A stretch of 64,000 nt of DNA from Polaribacter sp. (lineage in GTDB: Bacteria > Bacteroidota > Bacteroidia > Flavobacteriales > Flavobacteriaceae): contig JAQWGI010000036.1 of assembly GCA_029238315.1 (NCBI GenBank), positions 186,001 to 250,000 of the forward strand. The letters are read 5' to 3'. Made by a program: the position numbers and the translations under genes. The notes beneath the pieces were generated by a model. That model was not told the DNA's origin. It saw only the letters and a program-made list of their open reading frames with translations, and made no database searches. This document shows, piece by piece, positions 26,687-36,280 of the stretch. Numbering within the stretch: the stretch's first letter is position 1; each line of letters begins with the position of its first letter.

Positions 26687-28859
26687 ATTTTATACGCATT
26701 AATCTAAGTTCTTCTTCGTCATAATCGCCATCAAATTCATCTAAAGCTTCTTGTATTTTATCTGATTCGGCTTCCATAAAATAATCAAAGATTTCTTCTT
26801 GCTGTTCTTCATCTAACAAATCATCTAGACTGTAATTTATATTTAATTTAGTCCCAGAAAAAATAATTACTTCCATCTCTTTAATTAGCTCTTCCATTTT
26901 TAAACCTTTGGATTCTGCAATATCAATCAATGGAAGTTTTCTATCTGTATTTTGAATGATGAATAATTTTAATCCTGAATTAACTCCAGTACTTTTTACA
27001 ATTAAATCATCAGGTCTTAAAATATCATTTTCATCTACATATTTGGTAATTAAACTGATAAATTCTTTACCGTATTTACGAGCCTTACCTTCTCCAACTC
27101 CATGGACATTTGCTAGATCTTCTAAGGAAATTGGGTATTTTAAAGCCATATCATCTAATGATGGGTCTTGAAAAACAGCAAATGGAGGTACACCTAATTT
27201 CGTTGCTAATTTTTTTCGTAAATCTTTAAGCAACAACATTAATTCAGCATCAACTGTTCCAGAACTCCCCTTAGAATTTGTAATGATAGAACTATCGTTT
27301 TCACTAGAATACACATGATCTTCTGTCATCATAAAAGATGTTGGAGCATTTATAAAATCTAATCCTTGCTTTGTAATTTTTATAACACCATATTGCTCTA
27401 TCTCTTTACGCAATAAACCAGCAACCAAAACTTGTCTAATTAGTGCAGTCCAATAAGAATCATGTTTGTCTTTACCTAAACCAAAAAAGGGTTGAAAATG
27501 AGTTTTATGAGAAGTTAGCATTGCATTTTCTTTCCCTACGATTGTGCTAACAACATCTTTTGCTTTATATTTCTCTTTGGTATCTCTAACAATAGATAAA
27601 AGTTTTACAACTTCATCTTTGGCTTCGTGTTTTTTCTTAGGGTTTTTTGTATTGTCATCTAAGGCTGCACCCAAACCGTTAATTTCGTCAAATTCTTCAC
27701 CAAAATAATGCAAAAGATATTTTCGTCTATTCATAGATGTTTCTGCATATCCAACAACTTCTTGTAACAACGCATGTCCGATTTCTTGTTCAGCTATGGG
27801 TTTACTAGCCATAAATTTTTCTAACTTCTCTATATCTTTGTATGCATAAAAAGCCAAACAATACCCTTCACCTCCATCTCTACCGGCTCTACCTGTTTCT
27901 TGATAATAACTTTCTAAACTTTTCGGAATGTCATGATGTATCACAAAACGAACATCTGGTTTGTCAATTCCCATACCAAATGCAATGGTTGCAACCACTA
28001 CATCAGTGTCTTCCATCAAAAACATATCTTGATGTTTTACTCTAGTTTTTGCATCTAAACCGGCATGATACGGAACCGCTTTGATACCGTTTACTTGTAA
28101 AACCTGTGCAATTTCTTCTACTTTTTTTCTACTTAAACAATAAATAATTCCAGATTTACCAACACGCTGTTTTACAAATCGAATAATATCTTTATCTACA
28201 TCTTTTGTTTTTGGCCTTACTTCATAAAATAAATTTTCTCTATTAAATGATGCTTTAAAAGTTTTTGCATCAGAAATTCCTAGTGTTTTAAGAATATCTT
28301 CTTGTACTTTTTCAGTAGCCGTAGCAGTTAAACCAATTACTGGTACATTATCAATCTGTTTGATGATTGTTCTTAAATTTCTATATTCAGGTCTAAAATC
28401 ATGGCCCCATTCAGAGATACAATGTGCTTCATCAATTGCCACAAAAGAAATTGTTTGACTTCTTAAAAAAGTTACATATTCCTCTTTTATTAAAGATTCT
28501 GGCGCTACATATAATAATTTTGTGATACCGTTTTCTATATCACTTTTAACCTGTGCTACTTCTGTTTTATTTAATGAGGAGTTTAAAACGTGTGCTATAC
28601 CTTTGTGTTCAGATATTCCACGAATTGCATCTACCTGATTTTTCATTAAAGCTATTAAAGGAGAAACAACAATGGCAGTTCCTTCACTCATTAGAGCTGG
28701 CAACTGATAGCATAAAGATTTACCACCACCAGTAGGCATAATAACAAAAGTGTCTTTTTTCTTTAAAATACTCTGAATTACTTCTTCTTGTAGGCCTTTA
28801 AACTTATTAAAACCAAAAAACTTTTTTAACGGTTTGTATAAATCAATTTCATCACTCAT
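26664..28859 (-). CDS. recQ: ATP-dependent DNA helicase RecQ
   Basis: RecQ is a 3'-5' helicase in recombination and fork repair. From the ATG at 28857-28859 the protein is 731 residues, a normal length; an ATG 66 bp further up (28925) is possible but adds a poorly conserved leader. Motifs are PTGGGKSLCYQLPALM (Walker A), DEAHCISEWGHDFRPEY (DEAH box and aromatic loop), IVYC-like GIIYCLSRKKVE, ATIAFGMGIDKPDVR and QETGRAGRDG, then an RQC domain and an HRDC domain near residues 555-635. The four zinc-binding cysteines of the usual RQC zinc site are missing: the region reads NRRKYLLHYFGEEF and then GLGAALDDN. Confidence 0.93.
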   Translation of the reverse strand: MSDEIDLYKPLKKFFGFNKFKGLQEEVIQSILKKKDTFVIMPTGGGKSLCYQLPALMSEGTAIVVSPLIALMKNQVDAIRGISEHKGIAHVLNSSLNKTEVAQVKSDIENGITKLLYVAPESLIKEEYVTFLRSQTISFVAIDEAHCISEWGHDFRPEYRNLRTIIKQIDNVPVIGLTATATEKVQEDILKTLGISDAKTFKASFNRENLFYEVRPKTKDVDKDIIRFVKQRVGKSGIIYCLSRKKVEEIAQVLQVNGIKAVPYHAGLDAKTRVKHQDMFLMEDTDVVVATIAFGMGIDKPDVRFVIHHDIPKSLESYYQETGRAGRDGGEGYCLAFYAYKDIEKLEKFMASKPIAEQEIGHALLQEVVGYAETSMNRRKYLLHYFGEEFDEINGLGAALDDNTKNPKKKHEAKDEVVKLLSIVRDTKEKYKAKDVVSTIVGKENAMLTSHKTHFQPFFGLGKDKHDSYWTALIRQVLVAGLLRKEIEQYGVIKITKQGLDFINAPTSFMMTEDHVYSSENDSSIITNSKGSSGTVDAELMLLLKDLRKKLATKLGVPPFAVFQDPSLDDMALKYPISLEDLANVHGVGEGKARKYGKEFISLITKYVDENDILRPDDLIVKSTGVNSGLKLFIIQNTDRKLPLIDIAESKGLKMEELIKEMEVIIFSGTKLNINYSLDDLLDEEQQEEIFDYFMEAESDKIQEALDEFDGDYDEEELRLMRIKFINEVAN

Positions 28860-28912
28860 ATTTGTATTTATCGGGGAATTAATTTGTGTATTTTTAAAAA
28901 CCAATTTTTGGT

Positions 28913-28942
28913 TTGGGTCTATCATTATTTATAGTAAATTTG
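28913..28942 (+). promoter_or_regulatory. full Bacteroidota promoter for the KdsD-like gene
   Basis: TTG (28913-28915), a 19-nt spacer and TAAATTTG (28935-28942) fit the -33/-7 consensus exactly. It drives the KdsD-tatC-AhpD-like run. Confidence 0.7.
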
Positions 28943-29018
28943 TAGCAACAAAAAAAAAGTATTTTCTATAATAATTTAAAGATATAACTTTTTTTTTTAC
29001 TATTAAAATTATACAACC

Positions 29019-29987
29019 TTGAAAGATATAAATTCAATCAACGCAATTGCAAAAGAAACTATTTTAATAGAAAGTAATGCGATAGCTAATTTAGTAAATT
29101 TAATTGACGAAAATTTCGAAAATTCAGTTAAATATATTTTAAATGCTAAAGGAAGGGTTATTGTTACCGGAATTGGTAAAAGTGCAAATATTGCCACTAA
29201 AATTGTTGCTACATTTAATTCCACAGGAACTCCAGCAATCTTTATGCATGCTGCAGATGCCATCCATGGAGATTTGGGGACCATACAAAATGACGATGTT
29301 GTTATTTGTATTTCTAAAAGTGGTAATACCCCAGAAATTAAAGTGCTAGTGCCTTTAATTCAAAATTATGGAAATAAAATTATTGCAATTACGGGTAATG
29401 CAGACTCTTTTTTAGGAACAAATGCAGATTTTACCTTAAATACTTTTGTTGAAAAAGAAGCATGCCCTAATAATTTAGCTCCAACAACTAGTACAACCGC
29501 TCAATTAGTTATGGGTGATGCTTTAGCAGTTTGCTTATTAAAACTAAAAGGCTTTTCTAGTAACGATTTTGCTAAATACCACCCAGGTGGAGCTTTAGGA
29601 AAACGTTTGTATTTACGTGTTTCTGACTTAATCAAAAATAATCAAATTCCAAGAGTTGATAAGAACAGTACTATTTCTGATGTAATTGTTGAAATTACCG
29701 AAAAAAGATTAGGAGTTACAGCTGTTGTAGAAAATAATAAAATTATTGGAATTATCACAGACGGAGATATTCGTAGAATGTTAACTCAGGCTTCAGAAAT
29801 CAATTCTTTATCTGCAAATGATATTATGTCTAAAAACCCTAAAACAATTTCTATCAATGCCATGGCAATTGATGCTTTAGAAACTTTAGAAAACAATGAT
29901 ATTACACAAATATTAGTTATCAATAATGATCATGAATATTTAGGTGTTGTACATTTACATGATTTAATTAAAGAAGGTATTTTTTAA
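29019..29987 (+). CDS. D-arabinose-5-phosphate isomerase (KpsF/GutQ/KdsD family)
   Basis: The enzyme interconverts ribulose-5-phosphate and arabinose-5-phosphate, the first step of KDO synthesis for LPS. The 322-residue product has an N-terminal SIS domain (GRVIVTGIGKSANIATKIV, FMHAADAIHGDLG, ICISKSGNTPEIK, CPNNLAPTTSTT) and two C-terminal CBS domains (about 205-322, with GIITDGDIRRML). Translation starts at TTG 29019-29021; I see no upstream ATG. The next gene, tatC, begins immediately after its stop, and lptB is two genes further on, which fits an envelope role. Confidence 0.92.
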   Translation: MKDINSINAIAKETILIESNAIANLVNLIDENFENSVKYILNAKGRVIVTGIGKSANIATKIVATFNSTGTPAIFMHAADAIHGDLGTIQNDDVVICISKSGNTPEIKVLVPLIQNYGNKIIAITGNADSFLGTNADFTLNTFVEKEACPNNLAPTTSTTAQLVMGDALAVCLLKLKGFSSNDFAKYHPGGALGKRLYLRVSDLIKNNQIPRVDKNSTISDVIVEITEKRLGVTAVVENNKIIGIITDGDIRRMLTQASEINSLSANDIMSKNPKTISINAMAIDALETLENNDITQILVINNDHEYLGVVHLHDLIKEGIF

Positions 29988-30800
29988 ATGAGCGAAGAAA
30001 CAAAAGAAATGTCCTTTTTAGGACACCTAGAAGAATTACGTTGGCACTTGGTTAGAAGCGCTGTTGTAATATTTATTTTAGCTATTGTTCTTTTTGTTTT
30101 TAAAGAAGAAATCTATAATAACTTTATCATTGCACATACCCATTCTGACTTTGTTACCTATCGTTTTTTTTGCCAGGTTTTTAGTGGAATTGGAATAGAA
30201 AGCAGCTTTTGCAACATTCAAATACCTAATAAATTACAAGCATTATCATTAACACAACAATTAATGAGCTCTCTTTGGGTTTCTATGGTATTAGCTGTTA
30301 TCATTGCATTTCCATATTTATTATGGGAAATGTGGCGTTTTATTGCGCCAGGGTTACACAAAACTGAAAGAAAAAAATCTAGAGGGTTTTTATTCATCGC
30401 TTCTTTCTTGTTTTTTATTGGTGTTTTATTCAGTTATTATGTAATTATGCCAATGTCTGTATCGTTTTTTTACGGATATCAAATTAGTGATAGCATTATC
30501 AATAATTTTACTTTAGACTCTTATATTAGTTTATTCACCAACACAATGTTAGGTATTTCTTTAGTTTTTGAATTACCTGTTGTTATTTATTTTTTATCAA
30601 AATTAGGGTTAGTAACTCCTGATTTTTTAAGAAAATACAGAAAACACTCATTAGTTTTAGTGCTAATTTTATCTGCAATTATTACGCCACCAGATGTTGC
30701 GAGTCAAATAATTGTTTCTATTCCAATATTAATTTTATACGAAATCGGAATTTACATTTCTGGTTTCGTTCAAAAAAGACAATTAAAAAATGCCAAATAA
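29988..30800 (+). CDS. tatC: Sec-independent protein translocase TatC
   Basis: TatC is the signal-binding core of the twin-arginine translocase in the inner membrane. The 270-residue product has six predicted helices and the family motifs MSFLGHLEELRWHLVRSAV at the N-terminus, YLLWEMWRFIAPGLHKTERK after the second helix, FELPVVIYFLSKLGLV, and the late ILSAIITPPDVASQI. It starts with no gap after the isomerase gene and overlaps the AhpD-like gene by 11 bp, so all three are one transcript. tatA/B is not in the window. Confidence 0.95.
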   Translation: MSEETKEMSFLGHLEELRWHLVRSAVVIFILAIVLFVFKEEIYNNFIIAHTHSDFVTYRFFCQVFSGIGIESSFCNIQIPNKLQALSLTQQLMSSLWVSMVLAVIIAFPYLLWEMWRFIAPGLHKTERKKSRGFLFIASFLFFIGVLFSYYVIMPMSVSFFYGYQISDSIINNFTLDSYISLFTNTMLGISLVFELPVVIYFLSKLGLVTPDFLRKYRKHSLVLVLILSAIITPPDVASQIIVSIPILILYEIGIYISGFVQKRQLKNAK

Positions 30801-31140
30801 AGTTGAAGAATTTAACGAGTATCGTCAAAAAATGAACGACAAACTTCTTAGTAACGATAACAAAGTTATAAAGAGAATATTTAATTTAGATACCAATGCA
30901 TTCTCTGAAGGACATTTACCTTTAAAAACAAAAGAACTCTTAGGCTTGGTTGCTTCTGCTGTTTTGCGTTGTGATGATTGCATTCAATACCATCTAGAAA
31001 CTGCCTATAGAAATGGCGTTTCTAAAGAAGAAATGATGGAAACAATGTCTATCGCAACTTTGGTTGGAGGTACAATTGTAATTCCACATTTAAGAAGAGC
31101 TTACGAATATTGGGAAATATTAGAGCAAAACGATTTATAA
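30790..31140 (+). CDS. carboxymuconolactone decarboxylase family protein (AhpD-like)
   Basis: This 116-residue helical protein carries the AhpD-type redox motif CDDCIQYH, that is CxxC followed by the catalytic histidine, inside the carboxymuconolactone decarboxylase fold. Proteins of this kind act as small thiol peroxidases or disulfide reductants; classical decarboxylases of the family lack the CxxC. EEMMETMSIATLVGGTIVIP is the matching C-terminal helix pair. It overlaps tatC and precedes lptB by 43 bp. The partner reductase is not evident. Confidence 0.88.
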   Translation: MPNKVEEFNEYRQKMNDKLLSNDNKVIKRIFNLDTNAFSEGHLPLKTKELLGLVASAVLRCDDCIQYHLETAYRNGVSKEEMMETMSIATLVGGTIVIPHLRRAYEYWEILEQNDL

Positions 31141-31183
31141 TTAAATTAAGAGTTCATAATTTCTCAATTGCTATATTTGACTT

Positions 31184-31918
31184 ATGATTTTAAGAGCAGA
31201 CAATATTCAAAAAACTTATGGAAACCGAAAGGTTGTTAAAGGCATTTCTCTAGAAGTTTCTCAAGGAGAAATTGTTGGTTTATTAGGACCAAACGGCGCA
31301 GGTAAAACAACATCGTTTTATATGATTGTTGGAATGATAAAGCCAAACGATGGTCATATATTTTTAGATGATGAAGAAATCACAAACGACCCAATGTATA
31401 AGCGTGCTCAGAAAGGAATTGGTTACTTAGCACAAGAAGCTTCCGTTTTTAGAAAATTAACTGTAGAAGACAATATTATGTCTGTTTTAGAATTTACAGA
31501 CAGAACAAAAAAAGAACGTAAAGAAAAACTAGAATCTCTAATTGAAGAGTTTAGTTTAGGACACGTTCGCAAAAATAAAGGTGAGTTGTTATCTGGTGGA
31601 GAACGTAGAAGAACAGAAATTGCACGCTGCTTAGCTTCTGATCCAAAATTTATTTTACTAGATGAGCCTTTTGCAGGTGTAGACCCTATTGCTGTTGAAG
31701 ATATTCAGAGTATTGTTGCACAACTAAAAAACAGAAATATAGGTATTTTAATTACAGATCATGATGTGCAAGCAACTCTAGCTATTACAGATAAAACTTA
31801 TTTAATGTACCAAGGTGGCATTCTTAAAAGCGGTACTCCAGAAGAATTAGCCGAAGACGAAACTGTGCGTAAAGTATATCTTGGTAAAGACTTTGAGCTA
31901 AAAAAAAGAAAGTTCTAA
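31184..31918 (+). CDS. lptB: LPS export ABC transporter ATP-binding protein
   Basis: LptB powers extraction of LPS from the inner membrane together with LptF/G/C. The 244-residue ATPase has Walker [11 protein letters not shown] (35-44), Q-loop [19 protein letters not shown] (the FRKLTV stretch is LptB-typical), signature [13 protein letters not shown], Walker [14 protein letters not shown] and the switch histidine in [10 protein letters not shown]. Length and motif order are standard. It follows the KdsD-tatC-AhpD run and thus sits in an envelope-biogenesis cluster. Confidence 0.95.
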   Translation: MILRADNIQKTYGNRKVVKGISLEVSQGEIVGLLGPNGAGKTTSFYMIVGMIKPNDGHIFLDDEEITNDPMYKRAQKGIGYLAQEASVFRKLTVEDNIMSVLEFTDRTKKERKEKLESLIEEFSLGHVRKNKGELLSGGERRRTEIARCLASDPKFILLDEPFAGVDPIAVEDIQSIVAQLKNRNIGILITDHDVQATLAITDKTYLMYQGGILKSGTPEELAEDETVRKVYLGKDFELKKRKF

Positions 31919-32008
31919 CATCTTAAACGCCCTCAGTTTATTTCAATTGGAATAAAACCTTGCGTCTTTTGTAACTGACTTCAAGATAAAATTAAATGTT
32001 TTTAGATA

Positions 32009-32737
32009 TTAAACTGTTTTCTTTTTCAAGTTACTTCCTATAGAAAGGACTACATACAAGATAATTACTAAAGGAATCGAAATAAATTGCAGCGTAAAAA
32101 TCATAATTACTGAAGCTAATAAAAAAAAGTACTTCAATAAATTTTCTTGTATTTTAAACGATTTAAACTTTAAAGAAAACAAAGGGATTTCTGCATTCAT
32201 TAAATAACTTAGCCCTAGTGTAACTCCAATTAAGAAATAATTATTTTGTATCAAGTCAATAAAAAATTGATTGTCTGTATATAATAATATCAAAGGTAAT
32301 GAAACCACAAATAAACTCATTGCTGGCGTAGGCAGCCCTATAAAAGAATCAGATTGTCTTGTATCAATATTAAATTTCGCCAATCTATAACACGCAGAAA
32401 GAGTTAGTAATAGTCCAAGAAAAGGCAAGTATGTTGGCACACTAAATTCGTCTATAAAATAACCATTACCAAGCTGTATATCAGAAAACAATTGAAGCAT
32501 AATAATACCTGGTACTACTCCACTAGTAACCATATCAGCTAGAGAATCTAACTGCTTTCCTAACTCTCCTGATACATTTAGCAATCTTGCAGCAAAACCA
32601 TCAAAAAAATCAAGAAGAATTCCTAAAATAACAAATACAGCTACAGTTAAATAATCTGCATTAACTGCAGCAATTGTAGCTATTGTTCCACATAATAAAT
32701 TACCTAAAGTAATTAAATTCGGAATGTGTTTTTTCAT
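32009..32737 (-). CDS. pssA: CDP-diacylglycerol--serine O-phosphatidyltransferase
   Basis: PssA makes phosphatidylserine, the precursor of phosphatidylethanolamine, at the inner membrane. The 242-residue protein has about six to seven helices and the complete CDP-alcohol phosphotransferase motif: DGFAARLL, then GKQLDSLADM (DGxxAR, eight residues, GxxxDxxxD). NLITLGNLLCG at the N-terminus and CYRLAKFNID in the middle are also typical. It converges with lptB and diverges from the hydrolase gene. Confidence 0.93.
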   Translation of the reverse strand: MKKHIPNLITLGNLLCGTIATIAAVNADYLTVAVFVILGILLDFFDGFAARLLNVSGELGKQLDSLADMVTSGVVPGIIMLQLFSDIQLGNGYFIDEFSVPTYLPFLGLLLTLSACYRLAKFNIDTRQSDSFIGLPTPAMSLFVVSLPLILLYTDNQFFIDLIQNNYFLIGVTLGLSYLMNAEIPLFSLKFKSFKIQENLLKYFFLLASVIMIFTLQFISIPLVIILYVVLSIGSNLKKKTV

Positions 32738-32845
32738 TTTAAGGAGTTGTTTTGTGCAGCGAAAATACGGAAATCAATTTGCTCTTATTTCAAAATCTTA
32801 TTTTTTTTATCATATTTGTATTTCAAATTGCTTAAAATATACCCT

Positions 32846-33841
32846 ATGCCAATATTAACATCAGATTTCAATCCTTCATTGCCTTTTAGAAATGGTCATT
32901 TAAATACAATTTACAGGCCATTATTTATGAATGAAACGTGTAATTATACACGAAAACGAATAGATACTTGGGATCAAGATTTTATTGATTTAGATTTTTC
33001 TAGGGTAAGCTCGAATACACTTGCATTATTAATACACGGTTTAGAAGGAGGTTCTAAATCTAAATATATGATCTCTACAGTAAACGAATTAAATGCTCAG
33101 AAAATAGATACTGTTTCTGTAAATTTACGTGGTTGTAGTGGAGAGGATAATTTATTACTTGGTACTTATCATAGCGGAAAAACTGAAGATGTTGAGTTTA
33201 TTTTAAATCATATTTTAAAGAACTATGAATATCAAAATATTATTATCATTGGGTTTAGTTTAGGAGGTAATTTAACTCTAAAATATATGGGTGAATTTTC
33301 AGAAACACTTTCTCCTAAAATTAAAGGTGCTATTGCAACTTCGGTCCCTATAGATATTGCAAGCTCTGAAAGAGAAATGGATAAATTAAAGAACAAACTT
33401 TACATAGACGGTTTTTTAAAAACGATACGCTTAAAAGTATTAGAAAAATCATTTAAATTTCCTGAGTTTAAGCTTGATAAGGACAAACTTTTTAAAGCTA
33501 AGAAATTTAAACATCTAGAACATCTTTATACGGTGCCTGTTTTTGGTTTCGATAGTCCAGAAGATTACTGGCAAAAAGCAAGCTCAAAACCGTATTTATC
33601 TAAAATAAAAAAGCCTACATTGCTTATTAACGCAGAAGATGATTCTTTCTTAGGAAAAGAGTGTTTTCCGTTTGAAGAAGCCAGGAATTCAGATACTTTT
33701 TATTTAGAAGTAACTAAATATGGTGGTCATGTTGGTTTTTTATCAAGTTTTAAACAAGAAGAAAATCGTTGGTTAGAAAAACGTATTAGCAGATTTATTA
33801 AAGAAAACATTCAAATTACAATAGCGCAAACAATATCTTAA
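32846..33841 (+). CDS. YheT family alpha/beta hydrolase
   Basis: From the ATG at 32846 the product is 331 residues. The frame is open 40 codons further up, but that part overlaps the start of pssA and reads like untranslated leader, while MPILTSDFNPSLPFRNGHLNT is the expected family start. The hydrolase fold shows LLIHGLEGGS (oxyanion region), the nucleophile elbow GFSLGGN, an acid in INAEDDSFLG and the histidine in GGHVGFL. YheT-type enzymes are esterases of unclear physiological substrate. Confidence 0.88.
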   Translation: MPILTSDFNPSLPFRNGHLNTIYRPLFMNETCNYTRKRIDTWDQDFIDLDFSRVSSNTLALLIHGLEGGSKSKYMISTVNELNAQKIDTVSVNLRGCSGEDNLLLGTYHSGKTEDVEFILNHILKNYEYQNIIIIGFSLGGNLTLKYMGEFSETLSPKIKGAIATSVPIDIASSEREMDKLKNKLYIDGFLKTIRLKVLEKSFKFPEFKLDKDKLFKAKKFKHLEHLYTVPVFGFDSPEDYWQKASSKPYLSKIKKPTLLINAEDDSFLGKECFPFEEARNSDTFYLEVTKYGGHVGFLSSFKQEENRWLEKRISRFIKENIQITIAQTIS

Positions 33842-33898
33842 GTTAACACTGGTTATTATAATAGGATTTTAGATATTTGTAACAAGCAATTTTATATT

Positions 33899-34969
33899 TT
33901 GAAAAAACATTTTTATTTACTCCTATTATTTTTTTCACTGCAAATGTCTTCACAAGCATTTAGAAATTATTCCAACGAATTTTTAAATATTGGAGTCGAT
34001 GCAAGAGCGCTCGGAATGAGTAAATCGGTTGTTGCTACTAGTAACGATGTAAATGCTACTTACTGGAATCCTGCTGGCTTAGTTGCATTAGATGATTATC
34101 AAGGTGCATTAATGCATGCTTCATATTTTGGAGGAATTGCCAGTTACAATTCCGCTGCAATTGCATTACCAATTGATAAAAAAAGTGCTCTTGGAGTATC
34201 AGTTATTCGTTTTGGAGTCGATGATATTTTAAATACTACAGAACTTATTGATAACAACGGAAATATAAACTTCAATAAAATTAGCCTTTTTTCTACAGTA
34301 GATTATGCTTTTACATTTTCATATGCTAGAAATTTAATTTTTAAAGACATGTACTTTGGTTTAAACACCAAAGTAATTAGAAGAATTATTGGAGATTTTG
34401 CTTCTTCTTGGGGTGTTGGTTTTGATGCAGGAATTCAGTTTGAAAGAAATAACTGGAAATTTGGCTTAATGGTTAGAGATCTTACAACAACTTACAATAC
34501 TTGGAGTATTAATGAGGCTGAGTTTGATAAAATTAAAAATGCAATTCCTGGTCAAAATCAAGAATTACCAGAAACAACAGAGCTCACCAAACCAAAAGCT
34601 CAATTAGGTATTGCTAAAAAATTTAGAGTTGGAAGAGATTTTCATGTATCAACAGAAATAGATTTTAATATGCGTTTTACAGAAACTAACGATCTTTTTT
34701 CTACTAGTTTTATAAGTATTGATCCAACATTTGGGTTTGAATTGGATTATACAAATTTGATTTATGTTCGTGGTGGAATTGGAAATATTCAACAAACAAC
34801 AGAGTTTAATGGAAATAAATCAATTTCTCTTCAGCCAAATTTTGGTGTAGGTTTTAAGTATAACGGAATTCAATTAGATTATGCTTTAACAAACATTGGT
34901 AGTGTAGGAAATGCATTGTATTCTAATATTTTTTCAATCAAAATAGATTATAGTTTTTTTAGAAATTAA
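33899..34969 (+). CDS. PorV/PorQ family outer membrane protein
   Basis: The 356-residue exported protein has a signal peptide (KKHFYLLLLFFSLQMSSQ, cut near SQA) and the FadL-like beta-barrel pattern of the PorV/PorQ family: FLNIGVDARALGMSKSVVA and DVNATYWNPAGLV near the start, and a final strand KIDYSFF. PorV is a shuttle component of the type IX secretion system; this member is a paralogue whose exact role is unknown. Translation probably starts at TTG 33899-33901, since no ATG precedes the signal peptide. The DUF4105 gene follows 5 bp later. Confidence 0.82.
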   Translation: MKKHFYLLLLFFSLQMSSQAFRNYSNEFLNIGVDARALGMSKSVVATSNDVNATYWNPAGLVALDDYQGALMHASYFGGIASYNSAAIALPIDKKSALGVSVIRFGVDDILNTTELIDNNGNINFNKISLFSTVDYAFTFSYARNLIFKDMYFGLNTKVIRRIIGDFASSWGVGFDAGIQFERNNWKFGLMVRDLTTTYNTWSINEAEFDKIKNAIPGQNQELPETTELTKPKAQLGIAKKFRVGRDFHVSTEIDFNMRFTETNDLFSTSFISIDPTFGFELDYTNLIYVRGGIGNIQQTTEFNGNKSISLQPNFGVGFKYNGIQLDYALTNIGSVGNALYSNIFSIKIDYSFFRN

Positions 34970-34974
34970 TAAAT

Positions 34975-36147
34975 ATGAAAACAAAACTACTTGCTTTATT
35001 TCTAACTATATGTGTTGTTCAAATTGCAAATTCTCAGTCTAAAAAACTGTCAGAAAACGCGGCAATAAGTATTATTACGGCTGGTCCTGGAAATGCACTA
35101 TACGAAGGTTTTGGACATAGCGCTATTAGAGTGAAGTCTGTAGATTTTGATTGGATTTACAATTATGGTTTTTTTGATTTTAATGCGCCAAATTTTTATT
35201 TAAACTTTGCCAAAGGAAAAATGCTTTACAAATTAGAAAAATATCCTTTTCATTATTTTGTAAGAAGCTCTCAAAGAGATAAAAGATGGATAAAAGAACA
35301 AGTATTAAATATAAATCTAACTGAAAAGCAGCAATTTTTTGAATATCTAGAAAATAATGCAAAATCAGAAAATGCAAGGTATTTATACGATCCTTTTTTT
35401 AATAATTGTGCAACAATCATAAAGGAAATTACAGATAAAATATTAACAGATAAAGTTACTTTTCCAACAAACACATTAAGCAAAAAAAAATCTTTTAGAA
35501 CATTAATGAATGATGAAATACCCTGGAATACATGGGGTAGTTTTGGAATTAACTTGGCGCTAGGAAGTAAGTTAGACAAAATAGCAACAGCAGAACAACA
35601 AATGTATTTACCCGATTTTGTTTATAGCGGATTTAAGAGTGCTAAAATAAAGAGAAATGGAATTACAGAAAACTTAATAAAAACCGAGCGTTATATTTTA
35701 AAATTTGAAGAAATTAAAATAAAATCTTCTTTCTTTAATCCTTTTTTAGTTTTTACACTACTACTTTTTATTGGCGGCTTTATCACTTTGTTAGAATTTA
35801 AGAGTAAAAAAAGAACAAAGTGGTTTGATTTTTTCTTGTTTTTAACAACCGGAATCATAGGTTTTTTGATTCTTTTTTTATGGTTTTTCACCAACCATTC
35901 AACAACGGCTATAAATCTTAACTTTTTATGGGCTTTTGCACCAAATGCATTTATGGCATTTTACTTATTAAAAGACAACCCGAAAATAAGATTAACCAAG
36001 TATCTTAAAATTCAAATAGTTTTACTTTTAGTGATTCCTATTATTTGGATTACTCAGTTACAACAATTACCAGTAGCTAGCATTCCCATAATTGCTGTAT
36101 TGCTATTAAGAGTTGTTTGGTTGCATAAATCACTAACCGCTAAATAA
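34975..36147 (+). CDS. DUF4105 (Lnb N-domain-like) membrane protein
   Basis: The 390-residue protein has a signal peptide (MKTKLLALFLTICVVQIANS, cut before QS), an extracytoplasmic DUF4105 domain (about 25-240) and five C-terminal hydrophobic helices (about 250-385). DUF4105 marks are GPGNALYEGFGHSAIRV, YNYGFFDF, NFAKGKMLYKL and DPFFNNCATIIK; the histidine and cysteine are candidates for a cysteine-hydrolase-like site, as in NlpC/P60-like folds. The activity is not known. It follows the PorV/PorQ-type gene by 5 bp and is probably co-expressed. Confidence 0.85.
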   Translation: MKTKLLALFLTICVVQIANSQSKKLSENAAISIITAGPGNALYEGFGHSAIRVKSVDFDWIYNYGFFDFNAPNFYLNFAKGKMLYKLEKYPFHYFVRSSQRDKRWIKEQVLNINLTEKQQFFEYLENNAKSENARYLYDPFFNNCATIIKEITDKILTDKVTFPTNTLSKKKSFRTLMNDEIPWNTWGSFGINLALGSKLDKIATAEQQMYLPDFVYSGFKSAKIKRNGITENLIKTERYILKFEEIKIKSSFFNPFLVFTLLLFIGGFITLLEFKSKKRTKWFDFFLFLTTGIIGFLILFLWFFTNHSTTAINLNFLWAFAPNAFMAFYLLKDNPKIRLTKYLKIQIVLLLVIPIIWITQLQQLPVASIPIIAVLLLRVVWLHKSLTAK

Positions 36148-36280
36148 TAAAAGTTACGTGGCTATATATTTTTCTATGATATTTAGCGATACAATATTAT
36201 TTTTAAATTGATTTTTTAAATTTTAATAGATATTAATTGAATGGATTCTTCTATTTTTGGTAAAGCTAATAAAATCAATC

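Noticed and set aside
32726..32845. Upstream extension of the YheT-like hydrolase
   Set aside because: The extra 40 codons overlap the start of pssA, look like leader sequence and are not part of the family N-terminus.
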